DNA from: Hwangdonia seohaensis
GTDB lineage: Bacteria > Bacteroidota > Bacteroidia > Flavobacteriales > Flavobacteriaceae
Length of the DNA stretch: 64,000 nucleotides
NCBI RefSeq assembly: GCF_031932625.1
Contig: NZ_JAVSCK010000001.1
Span: 1-64,000 of the forward strand
Reading direction: 5' to 3'
The notes beneath the pieces are model-generated. The model was not told the origin of the DNA. It ran no database searches and worked only from the letters and a program-made list of their open reading frames with translations. A program made the position numbers and the translations under genes. Each line of letters opens with the position of its first letter. The first letter of the stretch is position 1. Of this stretch, positions 38,020 to 47,158 are shown in pieces.

Positions 38020-40455
38020 TCAGCTCTTCAACTCATCTAAAACCAAGCGCAATTCGCCGTAGGAATATTTATCATCCAATTGATGTTTTAAATCCGAAAG
38101 GTTTTCGAAGTTGTGTTTGGGAATTATCGCTTTTAATTCCTTGTAATGTGTTTCTGAAATTAAATCGGTTGTTTTCACTTCGCCCGTTGGAATAAAGTGC
38201 GCTAAATGTCCCGTTATTGTATTGGGGTTCAGCTCTCTTTCGTTAGCTATTTCATCGATTGATTTTCCTGATTTGAATAAATCCAAAGATTCCTTTTTAG
38301 TGTCGCCTCGTTTTTTCTTGAGTTTTTCTTCTTCAAAAAATGAGGGTTCTTTAGAAATTTCAATATCATTTTCATCACAATAAGCATGAATCACTTTTAA
38401 TATCTCACTTCCATATTTTTCAACACGAACTTTTCCCATGCCGTTAACTTGTAACAATTCTTTTTTATTGGTGGGCAGCGTTTCGCAAATTTCGTAGAGT
38501 GCTTTTTGGGTGAAAATTTGATAATGGATTAAGTCATTTTCTTCGGCAATCTCATTTCTTAAAATGCGCAACAATTCAAACAACTCCAAATTTGTCGTGC
38601 CGTCAACCACCGATTTTCGAGGTTTTTTAGGTTTGTCTTTTGCCAAAAACACCGCTTTCGCCCTTAATTCTAAAAATTTATGAGCAGAAAAACCTTTACT
38701 CAAATCATTAAAATACAGCAATTTTGATTTTATTAATTCTTCAATGGTATCCAAGAATTTATTAATATCCTTTTCAATGGTTTTATTATCTGTTGTAAAT
38801 GTCAATGTTTTAAAAGGTTCGTCAATGTTTGTTTTTGTTTGCTCATTAAAATAATGAACCGCCTTTACAAAACGCGCTTGTAGGTTTTTGTTTGTTTCCG
38901 GTACTTCCGATGATTGCGACAAGGTTTTAAGTTGCGCATTAAAACCGTTGCTAACTTTCAGCAAATTGGTAACGGCTGCTTTAATGGTATTTAAGGGCGT
39001 TTCAATCTGCCCTTGGATAACCGTTCGGTTCTTATAATAAATATCTAATATTCGATTTATCGGATAAAGAAACTGATAATATTGAAATATTTCGGATATT
39101 AAGTTTAATTGAAACTCAGCTTTCGATTGATTTAAAACGCTGATATCGGGTTGGTTTTCTTCGGCATGTTTAACAAACGACAGCACATTGGTATCGCTAA
39201 TAATTTGGCTGGAATCTATTTTGTTTTTCAGCACCAAACCTTCCAACGATTTGCACCGGCTTAACGCCACATAGGTTTGCCCATGCGCAAAAGCACCTTG
39301 GGCATCTATAATGGCTTTTTCAAAGGTTAAACCCTGACTTTTATGAATGGTTATGGCCCAAGCCAATCGCAATGGCATTTGGGTGTACGACCCTATTTTA
39401 TTTTCTGAAATATCTTTGGTTTCGGCATCAACGGTGTAATTTATGTTTTCCCAAATTTCCGGGGTGGTTACAATATTAAAATCATCTTCGGGACAGTTTA
39501 CAACAACCTCATCTTTATCCAACAAAATGACCTTTCCTATTTTTCCGTTGAAATATCTTTTTTCGCTGGAACTGTCATTTTTAATAAACATGACCTGTGC
39601 CCCAACCTTCAGTTCTAATTTTTCGTCATTAGGATAAGCATATTCCGGAAACTTTCCTTCAATTTCAGCTTTATAAGTATGCGCTTTTGTTTTTAGTTTG
39701 GCCAATTCGGAGCGGTTGGTTTGTTCCGCTTTATTGTTGTGCGTTGTTAAAGCAATGTAACCGTCGTTTTTATCGGGCACGAAATTAGGTTGGTAACATT
39801 TGTTCAATTCATCTGCCGAAGCTTGGGTCAAGCAATTGTCTCTAATTTCGTTTAGAATTTCAATAAATTTAGGGTTATCCTGCCTGTAAATATGTTTTAA
39901 TTCTACTGTAATGGCGTTGCATTGTTGATAGGCATGGCTACTAAAAAAGAAGCCGTTTTTGTAGTGCGCTTTTAATAATTGCCATTCGTTGTCCTTAATA
40001 ACCGGCGACAATTGCTGCAAATCGCCAATCATTAATAATTGCACGCCACCAAATACTTTATTTTTATTTTTAAACCGCCTTAGGGTTTTATCGATGCCAT
40101 CCAATAAATCGGCGCGAACCATACTAATTTCATCAATTACCAAAAGGTCTAAAGATTTGATAATATTGATTTTTGTTTTGCTGAATTTACGATTGAAACC
40201 CGAAGAAGCACCCAAATCGGCATCGGGCAAAATAGGGCCAAAAGGCATCTGGAAAAACGAATGAATGGTAACCCCTTTGGCATTAATTGCGGCTACGCCC
40301 GTTGGCGCCACCACAACCATACGCTTTAACGATTTCATTTTTAGTCTGTGTAAAAACGTGGTTTTTCCCGTACCGGCTTTTCCTGTTAAAAACACATTTC
40401 TGTCTGTATTATTTACAAAATCCCAGGCTAAATCCAATTCGTTATTTACGTTCAT
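38020..40455 (-). CDS. PIF1/RecD-like DNA helicase with HRDC and helix-turn-helix domains
   Basis: The 811-residue protein has an N-terminal superfamily 1 helicase. Walker A is GKAGTGKTTFLHRL (about 20-33), Walker B is LLVIDEISMVRADLL, and motif VI lies in TYVALSRCKSLEGLVL. The conserved AWAITIHKSQGLTF block is also present. A middle helical region (about 450-600) precedes an HRDC domain at about 615-690 (IHYQIFTQKALYEICETLP, GMGKVRVEKYG) and a C-terminal helix-turn-helix (SGKSIDEIANERELNPNTITGHL). It probably unwinds DNA in replication or repair. The architecture is widespread in Bacteroidota. Confidence 0.88.
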   Translation of the reverse strand: MNVNNELDLAWDFVNNTDRNVFLTGKAGTGKTTFLHRLKMKSLKRMVVVAPTGVAAINAKGVTIHSFFQMPFGPILPDADLGASSGFNRKFSKTKINIIKSLDLLVIDEISMVRADLLDGIDKTLRRFKNKNKVFGGVQLLMIGDLQQLSPVIKDNEWQLLKAHYKNGFFFSSHAYQQCNAITVELKHIYRQDNPKFIEILNEIRDNCLTQASADELNKCYQPNFVPDKNDGYIALTTHNNKAEQTNRSELAKLKTKAHTYKAEIEGKFPEYAYPNDEKLELKVGAQVMFIKNDSSSEKRYFNGKIGKVILLDKDEVVVNCPEDDFNIVTTPEIWENINYTVDAETKDISENKIGSYTQMPLRLAWAITIHKSQGLTFEKAIIDAQGAFAHGQTYVALSRCKSLEGLVLKNKIDSSQIISDTNVLSFVKHAEENQPDISVLNQSKAEFQLNLISEIFQYYQFLYPINRILDIYYKNRTVIQGQIETPLNTIKAAVTNLLKVSNGFNAQLKTLSQSSEVPETNKNLQARFVKAVHYFNEQTKTNIDEPFKTLTFTTDNKTIEKDINKFLDTIEELIKSKLLYFNDLSKGFSAHKFLELRAKAVFLAKDKPKKPRKSVVDGTTNLELFELLRILRNEIAEENDLIHYQIFTQKALYEICETLPTNKKELLQVNGMGKVRVEKYGSEILKVIHAYCDENDIEISKEPSFFEEEKLKKKRGDTKKESLDLFKSGKSIDEIANERELNPNTITGHLAHFIPTGEVKTTDLISETHYKELKAIIPKHNFENLSDLKHQLDDKYSYGELRLVLDELKS

Positions 40456-40661
40456 TTTAAAAATTTGGTTAACTTCATAACTAGGTTGCTCCTAATACGT
40501 CCGTAGCTATAAAAAAGCAAGTACTGAATCGATGAAATACAATATGATTTCTTCAATTTACAGTGTTGCTAAAATATAGTTTTTAATTAATATCTGCTTC
40601 AATTAAGGTTTTAAAAATTGTATATTGGTGTGCTTATTTATCCTCTAATAAAAGAAAAAAA
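40456..40661. other. Divergent gap between helicase and guanine deaminase
   Basis: This 206-bp A/T-rich gap must hold the promoters of both the helicase gene and the purine operon. A TATATTGG word at 40621-40628 is a possible weak -7 box for the purine operon. I see no operator palindrome, riboswitch or terminator. Confidence 0.3.
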
Positions 40662-41141
40662 ATGAATACATTAAAGAAAGAAAAATTCATGCTCGAAGCT
40701 GTAAATGCAGCGCTTAAAGGCATGCAAAATAATGAAGGTGGCCCTTTTGGATGCGTAATTGTTAAAGATGGTGAAATTGTTGGAAGAGGCAACAACAAAG
40801 TCACATCTACCAACGATCCCACGGCGCATGCCGAAGTTACGGCAATTAGAGATGCCTGTAAAAACTTAGGCTCTTTTCAATTAGAAGGCTGTGAAATTTA
40901 CACCTCTTGCGAGCCCTGTCCGATGTGTTTGGGGGCTATTTATTGGGCGCGACCCGATAAAGTTTATTACGGAAGCAATCAAATTGATGCGGCAAAAATT
41001 GGTTTTGATGATGAGTTTATCTATAAAGAAATCCCTTTGCCTTATGAAAAACGAAGCATTCCTTTTGAGCAGCTTGCTCGCGATATCGCTTTAGAAGCGT
41101 TTCAAAAATGGACTGAAAAAGAAGATAAAACCGAGTATTAA
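40662..41141 (+). CDS. Guanine deaminase
   Basis: The enzyme converts guanine to xanthine and ammonia, supplying the substrate of the next two genes. The 159-residue protein is of the cytidine-deaminase superfamily. HAEVTAI carries the zinc His and catalytic Glu (about 53-55), and SCEPCPMCLGA the two zinc Cys (about 83-86). The C-terminal domain-swap-like tail (FDDEFIYKEIPLPYEKR) is typical of Bacillus-type guanine deaminase rather than TadA. The stop and the next start overlap (TAATG), so it is coupled to xdhA. A tRNA adenosine deaminase role is less likely in this context. Confidence 0.88.
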   Translation: MNTLKKEKFMLEAVNAALKGMQNNEGGPFGCVIVKDGEIVGRGNNKVTSTNDPTAHAEVTAIRDACKNLGSFQLEGCEIYTSCEPCPMCLGAIYWARPDKVYYGSNQIDAAKIGFDDEFIYKEIPLPYEKRSIPFEQLARDIALEAFQKWTEKEDKTEY

Positions 41142-42550
41142 TGATTCAATTCATTCTCAATAATAAAATTGTCAAAACGGCGGCAAATTCTGGAATGACA
41201 TTGCTCGACTTTGTACGCTACCAACAACGCTTAACAGGTACAAAAATTGGCTGTCGCGAAGGCGATTGCGGGGCATGTACCGTTTTGGTTGGCACGTTGG
41301 AGAATGACACCATAAACTACCAAAGCATTACCTCCTGCATTTCGCCTTTAGGTAATGCACATGGCAAACACATTGTAACGGTTGAAGGTACAAACCTATC
41401 AAAAAAACTAACCGCTGTGCAATTGGCCATGAAAGACAATTATGCGACGCAATGCGGATTTTGCACTCCTGGATTCGTGGTTGCGTTAACGGGTTTTGCT
41501 TTGTCAAATTCTGAAAAAAATTACAACCATGCTTTAGATGCCATCAGCGGAAATATTTGCAGGTGCACAGGCTATAAATCTATTGAAAAAGCAGCGCAAC
41601 ATGTATGCGATAAATTAGGAAATACAGATGAAAATTCATTTAATTGGTTAATTGAAAACGAATTTTTTCCCGAATATTTTAAGGATATCCCGAAGCGTTT
41701 AAAAAACTTAAAAGCTAAAGCAATACAACAGCCCAAAGGAAAATATGTTGCCGGAGGCACCGATTTATATGTGCAGCAAGCCGATAATTTAGTTGACAAT
41801 GCGGTGCATCTTATAACTGAAAAAGATGCTTTAAAAGGCATAAACACAAACAACGGCATTTGCACCATCGGAACCAATTCAACCGTTTCCGATTTATGGA
41901 ATCACCATGAAATAAACCACTATTTTCCAAATCTAAAAAAACATCTGAAATTGGTGTCTTCAGAGCAAATTAGAAACATGGCTTCATTTGGTGGAAACCT
42001 AGTCAACGCTTCGCCCATTGGCGATATGACCATCTTCTTTTTAGCATTAAACAGCGAAATTACCATTTTAAATGATAACGGAACCGAAAGACATTTAGCG
42101 CTTAAAAATTTCTATAAAGATTATAAAAAATTTGATCTAAACGAAGGTGAATTGCTGAAAACAATTCGTTTTAAATTACCAACTCCACATTCGTTTTTTA
42201 ATTTTGAAAAAGTTTCTAAAAGAACCCATTTAGATATTGCTAGCGTTAATTCTGCCATTCTTCTTTCAGTTGAAAACAGCATGATCTTAGAAGCACATGT
42301 GTCCATTGGTGGTGTTGCTGCCATTCCGAAGTATTTACACGACACGTCTCGGTTTTTAACCGGAAAACCTTTGACTGCTGAAACCATACTTGAAGCCAAC
42401 GAAATCCTCCAAAACGAAATTTCTCCAATTAGCGATGTTCGCGGTTCGAGCGATTACAAACGTTTATTGGCAAGACAGTTGTTCTTTGCACATTTCACCG
42501 AGTTATTTCCGAAGCAATTCACTTTAAACGACTTTGTTCAACATGCATAA
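41141..42550 (+). CDS. xdhA: Xanthine dehydrogenase, iron-sulfur and FAD subunit
   Basis: This small subunit passes electrons from the molybdenum centre to NAD+. The 469-residue protein starts with a 2Fe-2S domain (GCREGDCGACTVLVG, about 37-51). A second 2Fe-2S domain follows (CGFCTPGFV and GNICRCTGYKSI, about 107-150). An FAD-binding domain (GGTDLYVQ at about 206; MASFGGNLVNASPIGD) and the CO-dehydrogenase-flavoprotein C-terminal domain complete it. It overlaps xdhB by 17 bp and guanine deaminase by 1 bp, so the three genes form one translationally coupled unit. Confidence 0.94.
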   Translation: MIQFILNNKIVKTAANSGMTLLDFVRYQQRLTGTKIGCREGDCGACTVLVGTLENDTINYQSITSCISPLGNAHGKHIVTVEGTNLSKKLTAVQLAMKDNYATQCGFCTPGFVVALTGFALSNSEKNYNHALDAISGNICRCTGYKSIEKAAQHVCDKLGNTDENSFNWLIENEFFPEYFKDIPKRLKNLKAKAIQQPKGKYVAGGTDLYVQQADNLVDNAVHLITEKDALKGINTNNGICTIGTNSTVSDLWNHHEINHYFPNLKKHLKLVSSEQIRNMASFGGNLVNASPIGDMTIFFLALNSEITILNDNGTERHLALKNFYKDYKKFDLNEGELLKTIRFKLPTPHSFFNFEKVSKRTHLDIASVNSAILLSVENSMILEAHVSIGGVAAIPKYLHDTSRFLTGKPLTAETILEANEILQNEISPISDVRGSSDYKRLLARQLFFAHFTELFPKQFTLNDFVQHA

Positions 42551-44867
42551 AAACAAATCAAATACCATTTTGGATTTTAAAAAATCGCAAGTTGAAACGG
42601 CTTTAAAACAGAGCATAAAAAACCTGGATTCGTACACCCATCTTCGTGGTGAATCGTTGTATGTTGATGATGTAAATATCAGACAAGGCACATTTCACGC
42701 CGTGGTTTTCGATTCGCCAAAAGCACACGGAAAAATAAAGCATGTTGATTATTCTAAAGCGGAAGCTTTGGAGGGTGTTGAACGCATTTTTACCTACAAA
42801 GATATTCCCGGAAAAAACCAAATTGGTGGCATTATTCCAGACGAACCTTTATTTGCCGAAAACGAGGTTCATTTTTGCGGCATGCCAATCGCACTTATCG
42901 TTGCCGAAACCGAATTTATTGCGCGACAAGCAAGGGAATTAATTAAAATTGAAATCGAGGAATTACCAGTTATTACCACCGCAAAACAAGCCAAGGCGAA
43001 AGGCAGTTTTATAAATGCTCCGCGTACTTTTAGTTTAGGTGACACCGAAAAAGCCTTTGCAAATTGCACCTATGTTTTTGAGGGCGAAACCTTCTCAAAC
43101 GGACAAGAACATTTATACATCGAAGCGCAGGGCGCTTATGCCGAACCTTTAGAAAATGGAAACATTAAAATCACCTCATCAACCCAAGGGCCAACAGCTG
43201 TCCAAAAAACTGTTGCCCAGGTTTTAGGCGTTTCCATGCACAAAATTGAAGTGGACGTTACTCGTCTGGGAGGTGGTTTTGGCGGAAAAGAAGACCAAGC
43301 CACTCCTTGGGCCGTTATGGCTGCTTTGGGAACTTTTCATTTAAACCAATCAGTAAAATTAATACTGAATCGCCATGACGATTTACGCATGACGGGCAAG
43401 CGGCATCCTTATGAAAGTATCTATAAAATAGGGCTTTCAAAAGACTTAAAAATTTTGGCTTACGAAGCTGAGTTTCTTCAAAATTCGGGTGCTGCCGCCG
43501 ATTTATCGCCCGCCATTGCCGAACGCACCTTATTTCACGCGACCAACAGTTATTTTGTTCCGAACGTGACCACAACCGTTTTAAGTTGCAAAACCAATTT
43601 GCCACCAAACACAGCATTTCGTGGTTTTGGCGGACCACAAGGCATGTTTGTTATAGAATCTGCTATTGCAAAAGCTGCACATGAAATTGGCGTGCCCGCA
43701 CAAAAAATTCAAGAAATTAACTTGCTTCAAGAAAACGATACCTTTTCCTATGGTCAAATTGCCAAACAAGTGGAAGCTAAAAACACTTGGGATTCGGCCA
43801 AATCGATTTACCATATTGAAACTTTGGAAAAAGAGGTTGAAGATTTTAACAAAAACCATCAAAATTTCAAAAAGGGCATAGCGCTCATGCCTATTTGTTT
43901 CGGCATCTCATTTACCAATACACCCATGAATCACGCACGTGCCTTGGTTCATATTTACCTTGACGGAAGCGTTGGCATTAGCACTGCCGCTGTTGAAATG
44001 GGTCAAGGCGTAAACACCAAAATCATGCAGATTGCAGCACAGGTATTTTCTATTCCTATTGAAAAAATAAAGATTGAAACCACAAACACCACAAGAGTTG
44101 CCAATACCTCGCCTTCTGCGGCAAGTTCTACGGCCGATTTAAACGGAAAAGCAACATTAAAAGCTTGTAACGCGTTACTTGACCGTTTGAAAAAAGTGGC
44201 TTCGGAAGACTTTAATGTTTCAGAAGAACACATTGAATTAAAAGATGAATTCGTTTATGTAAATAATGAAAAATCGGATTTATCGTGGACGGAGCTCATC
44301 AGTAAAACCATGTTGAAACGTGTCGCTTTAACTGAAAACGCTCACTACGCCACTCCAGAAATCCACTTTGATAAATCTAAGGAAAAAGGACATCCTTTCG
44401 CCTATCACGTTTATGGAACCGCCATTATTACCACAACCGTTGATTGCACGCGCGGCACCTACGAATTTGACGCTGTTAAAATAGTACACGACTACGGCAA
44501 AAGCATGAACAAAGCCATTGATTTGGGGCAGGTTGAAGGCGCATTGGCACAAGGCATCGGATGGATGACTATGGAAGAAATCGCATATAACGATGAAGGC
44601 AAATTGCTTTCAAATGCATTATCGACATATAAAGTTCCTGATATATTTTCAGTACCAAAAACAGTTGAAACAGTGCCTTTGGAAACCAGTGGGCATAAGC
44701 TGGCCATCTTAAAATCGAAAGCTGTTGGCGAACCGCCATTAATGTACGGCATTGGTGCTTATTTCGCCATTCAGAATGCCCTTAAAGCGTTTAACCCAAA
44801 TTATAAACTAAAATTCCACGCACCTATGACTCCGGAAAAAGTACTCATGGGTTTGTATGAAAGCTAA
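42534..44867 (+). CDS. xdhB: Xanthine dehydrogenase, molybdopterin-binding subunit
   Basis: The catalytic subunit hydroxylates hypoxanthine to xanthine and xanthine to urate. The 777-residue protein shows the a/b hammerhead start (HLRGESLYVDDV) and GGGFGGKEDQATPWA. The substrate/molybdopterin motif TAFRGFGGPQGMF holds the conserved Arg-Gly-Phe. Then come VEMGQGVNTKIMQIAAQ and, near the end, KAVGEPPLMYGIGAYFAI with the catalytic Glu. It may start four codons later at a second Met. It is the last coupled gene before the palindrome at 44885-44963. Confidence 0.95.
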   Translation: MFNMHKNKSNTILDFKKSQVETALKQSIKNLDSYTHLRGESLYVDDVNIRQGTFHAVVFDSPKAHGKIKHVDYSKAEALEGVERIFTYKDIPGKNQIGGIIPDEPLFAENEVHFCGMPIALIVAETEFIARQARELIKIEIEELPVITTAKQAKAKGSFINAPRTFSLGDTEKAFANCTYVFEGETFSNGQEHLYIEAQGAYAEPLENGNIKITSSTQGPTAVQKTVAQVLGVSMHKIEVDVTRLGGGFGGKEDQATPWAVMAALGTFHLNQSVKLILNRHDDLRMTGKRHPYESIYKIGLSKDLKILAYEAEFLQNSGAAADLSPAIAERTLFHATNSYFVPNVTTTVLSCKTNLPPNTAFRGFGGPQGMFVIESAIAKAAHEIGVPAQKIQEINLLQENDTFSYGQIAKQVEAKNTWDSAKSIYHIETLEKEVEDFNKNHQNFKKGIALMPICFGISFTNTPMNHARALVHIYLDGSVGISTAAVEMGQGVNTKIMQIAAQVFSIPIEKIKIETTNTTRVANTSPSAASSTADLNGKATLKACNALLDRLKKVASEDFNVSEEHIELKDEFVYVNNEKSDLSWTELISKTMLKRVALTENAHYATPEIHFDKSKEKGHPFAYHVYGTAIITTTVDCTRGTYEFDAVKIVHDYGKSMNKAIDLGQVEGALAQGIGWMTMEEIAYNDEGKLLSNALSTYKVPDIFSVPKTVETVPLETSGHKLAILKSKAVGEPPLMYGIGAYFAIQNALKAFNPNYKLKFHAPMTPEKVLMGLYES

Positions 44868-44884
44868 ATTGTACTCACAACCTA

Positions 44885-44963
44885 TCCTGCAAGGCCTTTT
44901 TTTTCGACCTTGTAGGTGTAAAAAGATGATTAATACCTACAAGGTTTTTGAAACCTTGCAGGA
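44885..44963. repeat. Inverted repeat, family 2 copy 2
   Basis: The element starts TCCTGCAAGG and ends CCTTGCAGGA, with inner blocks CCTTGTAGGT and ACCTACAAGG, as in the perfect copy at 37930. The arms are imperfect in the centre. It lies 17 bp after xdhB, and its right arm reaches into the likely 5' end of the next gene. Confidence 0.8.
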
Positions 44964-45466
44964 CAATAACTAAACCTATCGCACTACACTACAAAACATC
45001 CAACATCCTTAAAGGCGCACTAATTTATAGTGCCGGAGATACTATTGCAGCACTTTTAATTGATGAGTTTTCAGTATATCGTGTCCTAGGCCTGATGCTC
45101 GTTGGAGCCACCTTTTACGCTTTCGAAATCCCAAATTATTTTGATTGGATTGTAAAAAAAACAGCCCATTTAAAAGGCATTAAAGCGACGCTAACCAAAA
45201 CAGGACTTGCCGTACTTTATTTTAATCCATTATGGGTAGCAAGGCATTTGTTGTTTATCAAGTTATTTTCCGGTGAGTTCAAAACAATTGGCTGGAATCT
45301 TTTAGCCATTGCCTTTTGGTCGTTTTTAGCCAACATTTTAATTTCATTTATTGCGAATTATATCATTCAAAACCGATTTAAACTCAAGTGGCGATTTTTG
45401 GGAAGTGCTATTTTTTCAGCAATTATGGCCATTTATTACGCATTAAGCGAAACGCTTTTCGGGTAA
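44948..45466 (+). CDS. Small multi-pass membrane protein of unknown function
   Basis: The frame is open from 44930 and gives up to 172 residues from a TTG at 44948, inside the right arm of the palindrome. No ATG, GTG or other TTG lies between the upstream stop (44927) and the conserved-looking start of the protein, so the start is uncertain (non-ATG, or further in). About four hydrophobic segments are visible (25-60, 85-110, 120-140, 148-168). The layout is faintly like Mpv17/PMP22 proteins, but I do not recognise the family. Its 3' end overlaps the convergent xdhC-like gene by 24 bp. Confidence 0.6.
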   Translation: MKPCRTITKPIALHYKTSNILKGALIYSAGDTIAALLIDEFSVYRVLGLMLVGATFYAFEIPNYFDWIVKKTAHLKGIKATLTKTGLAVLYFNPLWVARHLLFIKLFSGEFKTIGWNLLAIAFWSFLANILISFIANYIIQNRFKLKWRFLGSAIFSAIMAIYYALSETLFG

Positions 45467-46234
45467 ACCTTTATAGTGTATTTGAATGAGTTGCGCCACA
45501 ACACTTATCGCAATTTCCTTGGGCGAATTACCACCAAGTTCCAAACCAATAGGGCAAACTACATGGCCCATGCCTTCTATAATCTGCATGTCTTTAATAA
45601 GCATATTGTTAAATCGCACACGCTTGGTTTTACTGCCAATCAACCCTAAAAACTCGGTATCCTGTTTTAGTGCCATCGCAATAATATCAAAATCCAATTT
45701 ATGGTCGAGCGTTAAAACCAATACATAACATTGGCTTCCCCATTGCACCGCATCCTTAAAGGTTTTAAAATCGTTTAATTTGGCTTCATGTTTATGGACG
45801 TGAGCTTTCAATGGAATTTTAGAGAACCAATTGGCTCGAGAATCAATTAAATGCACTTCAAAAGGGGTGTTTTCCATCATATTACAAATTTCAACACCAA
45901 TGTGTCCCGCGCCAAACACAAATAATTTCGGATATTGGTTCATAGGTTCAATAATTAATTCCACTTTACCGCCACAACATTGCTCAAATTCCGGCCCTAA
46001 GGTGTAACTCGATGTCATAATTCTATTTTCATTAATGGCAATAATCGCCTCATCTATGGCATTAAACTCAAGTTTTCCACCACCAATGGTACCGTGAATA
46101 TCCCTGTTTTTGGTAACAATCATTCTCGAACCAACCACACAAGGTGTCGAGCCAAGGCATTGGGTAACGGTAATTAAAGCCACAGCTTCCCGCTTATCTT
46201 TATAATGCTTCAGTAAGTCTATCCAGTTTAACAT
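45443..46234 (-). CDS. XdhC-family xanthine dehydrogenase accessory protein
   Basis: XdhC-type proteins bind the molybdenum cofactor, help its sulfuration and insert it into xanthine dehydrogenase. The 263-residue protein shows the N-terminal Cys/Gly block CLGSTPCVVGSRM, GTIGGGKLEFNAI (family signature) and QCCGGKVELIIEP. A Rossmann-like C-terminal half follows (LFVFGAGHIGVEI, GLIGSKTKRVRF, CPIGLELGGNSPKEIA). It faces the xdhAB operon from the opposite strand, which supports the role. Confidence 0.9.
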   Translation of the reverse strand: MLNWIDLLKHYKDKREAVALITVTQCLGSTPCVVGSRMIVTKNRDIHGTIGGGKLEFNAIDEAIIAINENRIMTSSYTLGPEFEQCCGGKVELIIEPMNQYPKLFVFGAGHIGVEICNMMENTPFEVHLIDSRANWFSKIPLKAHVHKHEAKLNDFKTFKDAVQWGSQCYVLVLTLDHKLDFDIIAMALKQDTEFLGLIGSKTKRVRFNNMLIKDMQIIEGMGHVVCPIGLELGGNSPKEIAISVVAQLIQIHYKGLPEKRFA

Positions 46235-46387
46235 AAAAATAAAATGCCAATAAAAATAAGACTTTTTTAACGGATGGTATCTTATAATATCATTATGTTT
46301 AAGCCAAAATAAACCAGCAATAATTTAACTAAATTTACTGTAAACTTTAGCAAAAGCTTTCGTCTACTTAACACATAACAAATAACT

Positions 46388-46723
46388 ATGTCTAAAACAT
46401 ATTACGACCCAGCAGATCTTAAAAAATTCGGAAATATCACCGAGTGGAACGAAGAATTGGGCACCAAATTTTTCGATTATTACAATTCGGTCTTTAAAGA
46501 AAGTGCGCTCACTGCCCGCGAAAAATCATTAATCGCGCTAGCCGTTTCGCACACCGAGCAATGCCCGTACTGCATCGATGCTTACACCAAAGACGGCCTG
46601 CAACGCGGCATAACCAAAGAAGAAATGATGGAAGCCCTACACGTAGGCGCCGCCATAAAAAGCGGAGCAACCTTGGTTCATGGTGTGCAAATGATGAATA
46701 AAGTAAACAAACTGGACGGGTAA
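46388..46723 (+). CDS. Arsenosugar-associated peroxidase-like protein (AhpD/CMD family)
   Basis: The 111-residue protein is of the carboxymuconolactone decarboxylase/AhpD fold. It carries the redox pair in EQCPYCIDAYTKDGL (Cys about 58 and 61) and ALHVGAAIKSGATLVHG. Small proteins of this type recur beside arsS and arsM and are named arsenosugar biosynthesis-associated peroxidase-like proteins. A reducing or oxidising step on an arsenic intermediate is likely but not proven. It is followed by a dispersed repeat, so it may be transcribed apart from arsS. Confidence 0.8.
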   Translation: MSKTYYDPADLKKFGNITEWNEELGTKFFDYYNSVFKESALTAREKSLIALAVSHTEQCPYCIDAYTKDGLQRGITKEEMMEALHVGAAIKSGATLVHGVQMMNKVNKLDG

Positions 46724-46729
46724 TTTTTT

Positions 46730-46860
46730 GGGCGTTACCCTGCGCTTCGAGTACCTCAGCGACCGTCGGGTCGGGCTTTCACTACTCGCTCCCTCCTGCG
46801 TCGGGGAGCTCAAACATTTAGCCTACGGTGAGCGCAGTCGAACCGTTCAATCCCTAATGC
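46730..46860 (+). repeat. Dispersed structured repeat, family 1, copy B
   Basis: Read in the direction of the gene before it, the element begins GGGCGTTACCC 6 bp after the stop codon. It has the paired ACCC...GGGT, then GGGTCGGGCTTTC, and ends CAATCCCTAATGC. Its interior shares words with copy C (ACTCGCTC/AGTCGCTC, GGGGAGCTC/GGAGCTCC, TGAGCGCAGTCGAA/TGAGCGATGTCGAA). GCGTTA near its start can pair with TAATGC at its end (one G-U). Confidence 0.75.
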
Positions 46861-47158
46861 GGGCCCGTTTGCAGTGGGCAATAACCGGCCTGTAGTCAGA
46901 GTTTATTTAAAAAGAATTTTGGGGAAAACAAAAAACAAGTTAAAAACAGAAAAGAAACCAAACAAAAAGTCAAGCCCTAAATTCCGGCGCAGTCGGGAAA
47001 GTCAATCTGCAGAAATAAAAAGCAAAGGAATGAAGATGCGAAGCGTAGCTTCAAGCACGTAATTCCGAAAGCGAATGATGCTTTAGCAATTTCCTCAGAT
47101 TGACATGAATTTTTGGTTCGTTTTGCATCAAGGCAAAATGAACAGAAAAAAAATGAAT
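46861..47158 (+). other. Gap before arsS: open filler sequence and a palindromic repeat
   Basis: Between copy B and arsS lie about 140 bp rich in A (46861-47000), then a separate palindromic element (47001-47104) and about 50 bp of probable leader. A 62-codon open frame (46874-47062) is Lys/Arg/Ser-rich, overlaps the repeat and has no recognisable feature. I do not call it a gene. Confidence 0.5.
47001..47104. repeat. Palindromic repeat upstream of arsS
   Basis: GTCAATCTG..GAAAT at the left end is complementary to ATTTC..CAGATTGAC at the right end. Further inside, AAGCA and GGAAT match ATTCC and TGCTT, around a central GAAGCGTAGCTTC hairpin. It is a nested palindrome of about 104 bp, different in sequence from the other repeat families here. 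It ends 54 bp before the preferred arsS start. Confidence 0.7.

Noticed and set aside
40662..41141. tRNA adenosine deaminase TadA
   Set aside because: The HAE/PCxxC motifs fit both, but the C-terminal tail and direct coupling to xanthine dehydrogenase favour guanine deaminase.
46874..47062. 62-codon Lys/Arg-rich frame before arsS
   Set aside because: It spans filler and part of a palindromic repeat and has no family, promoter or start context.
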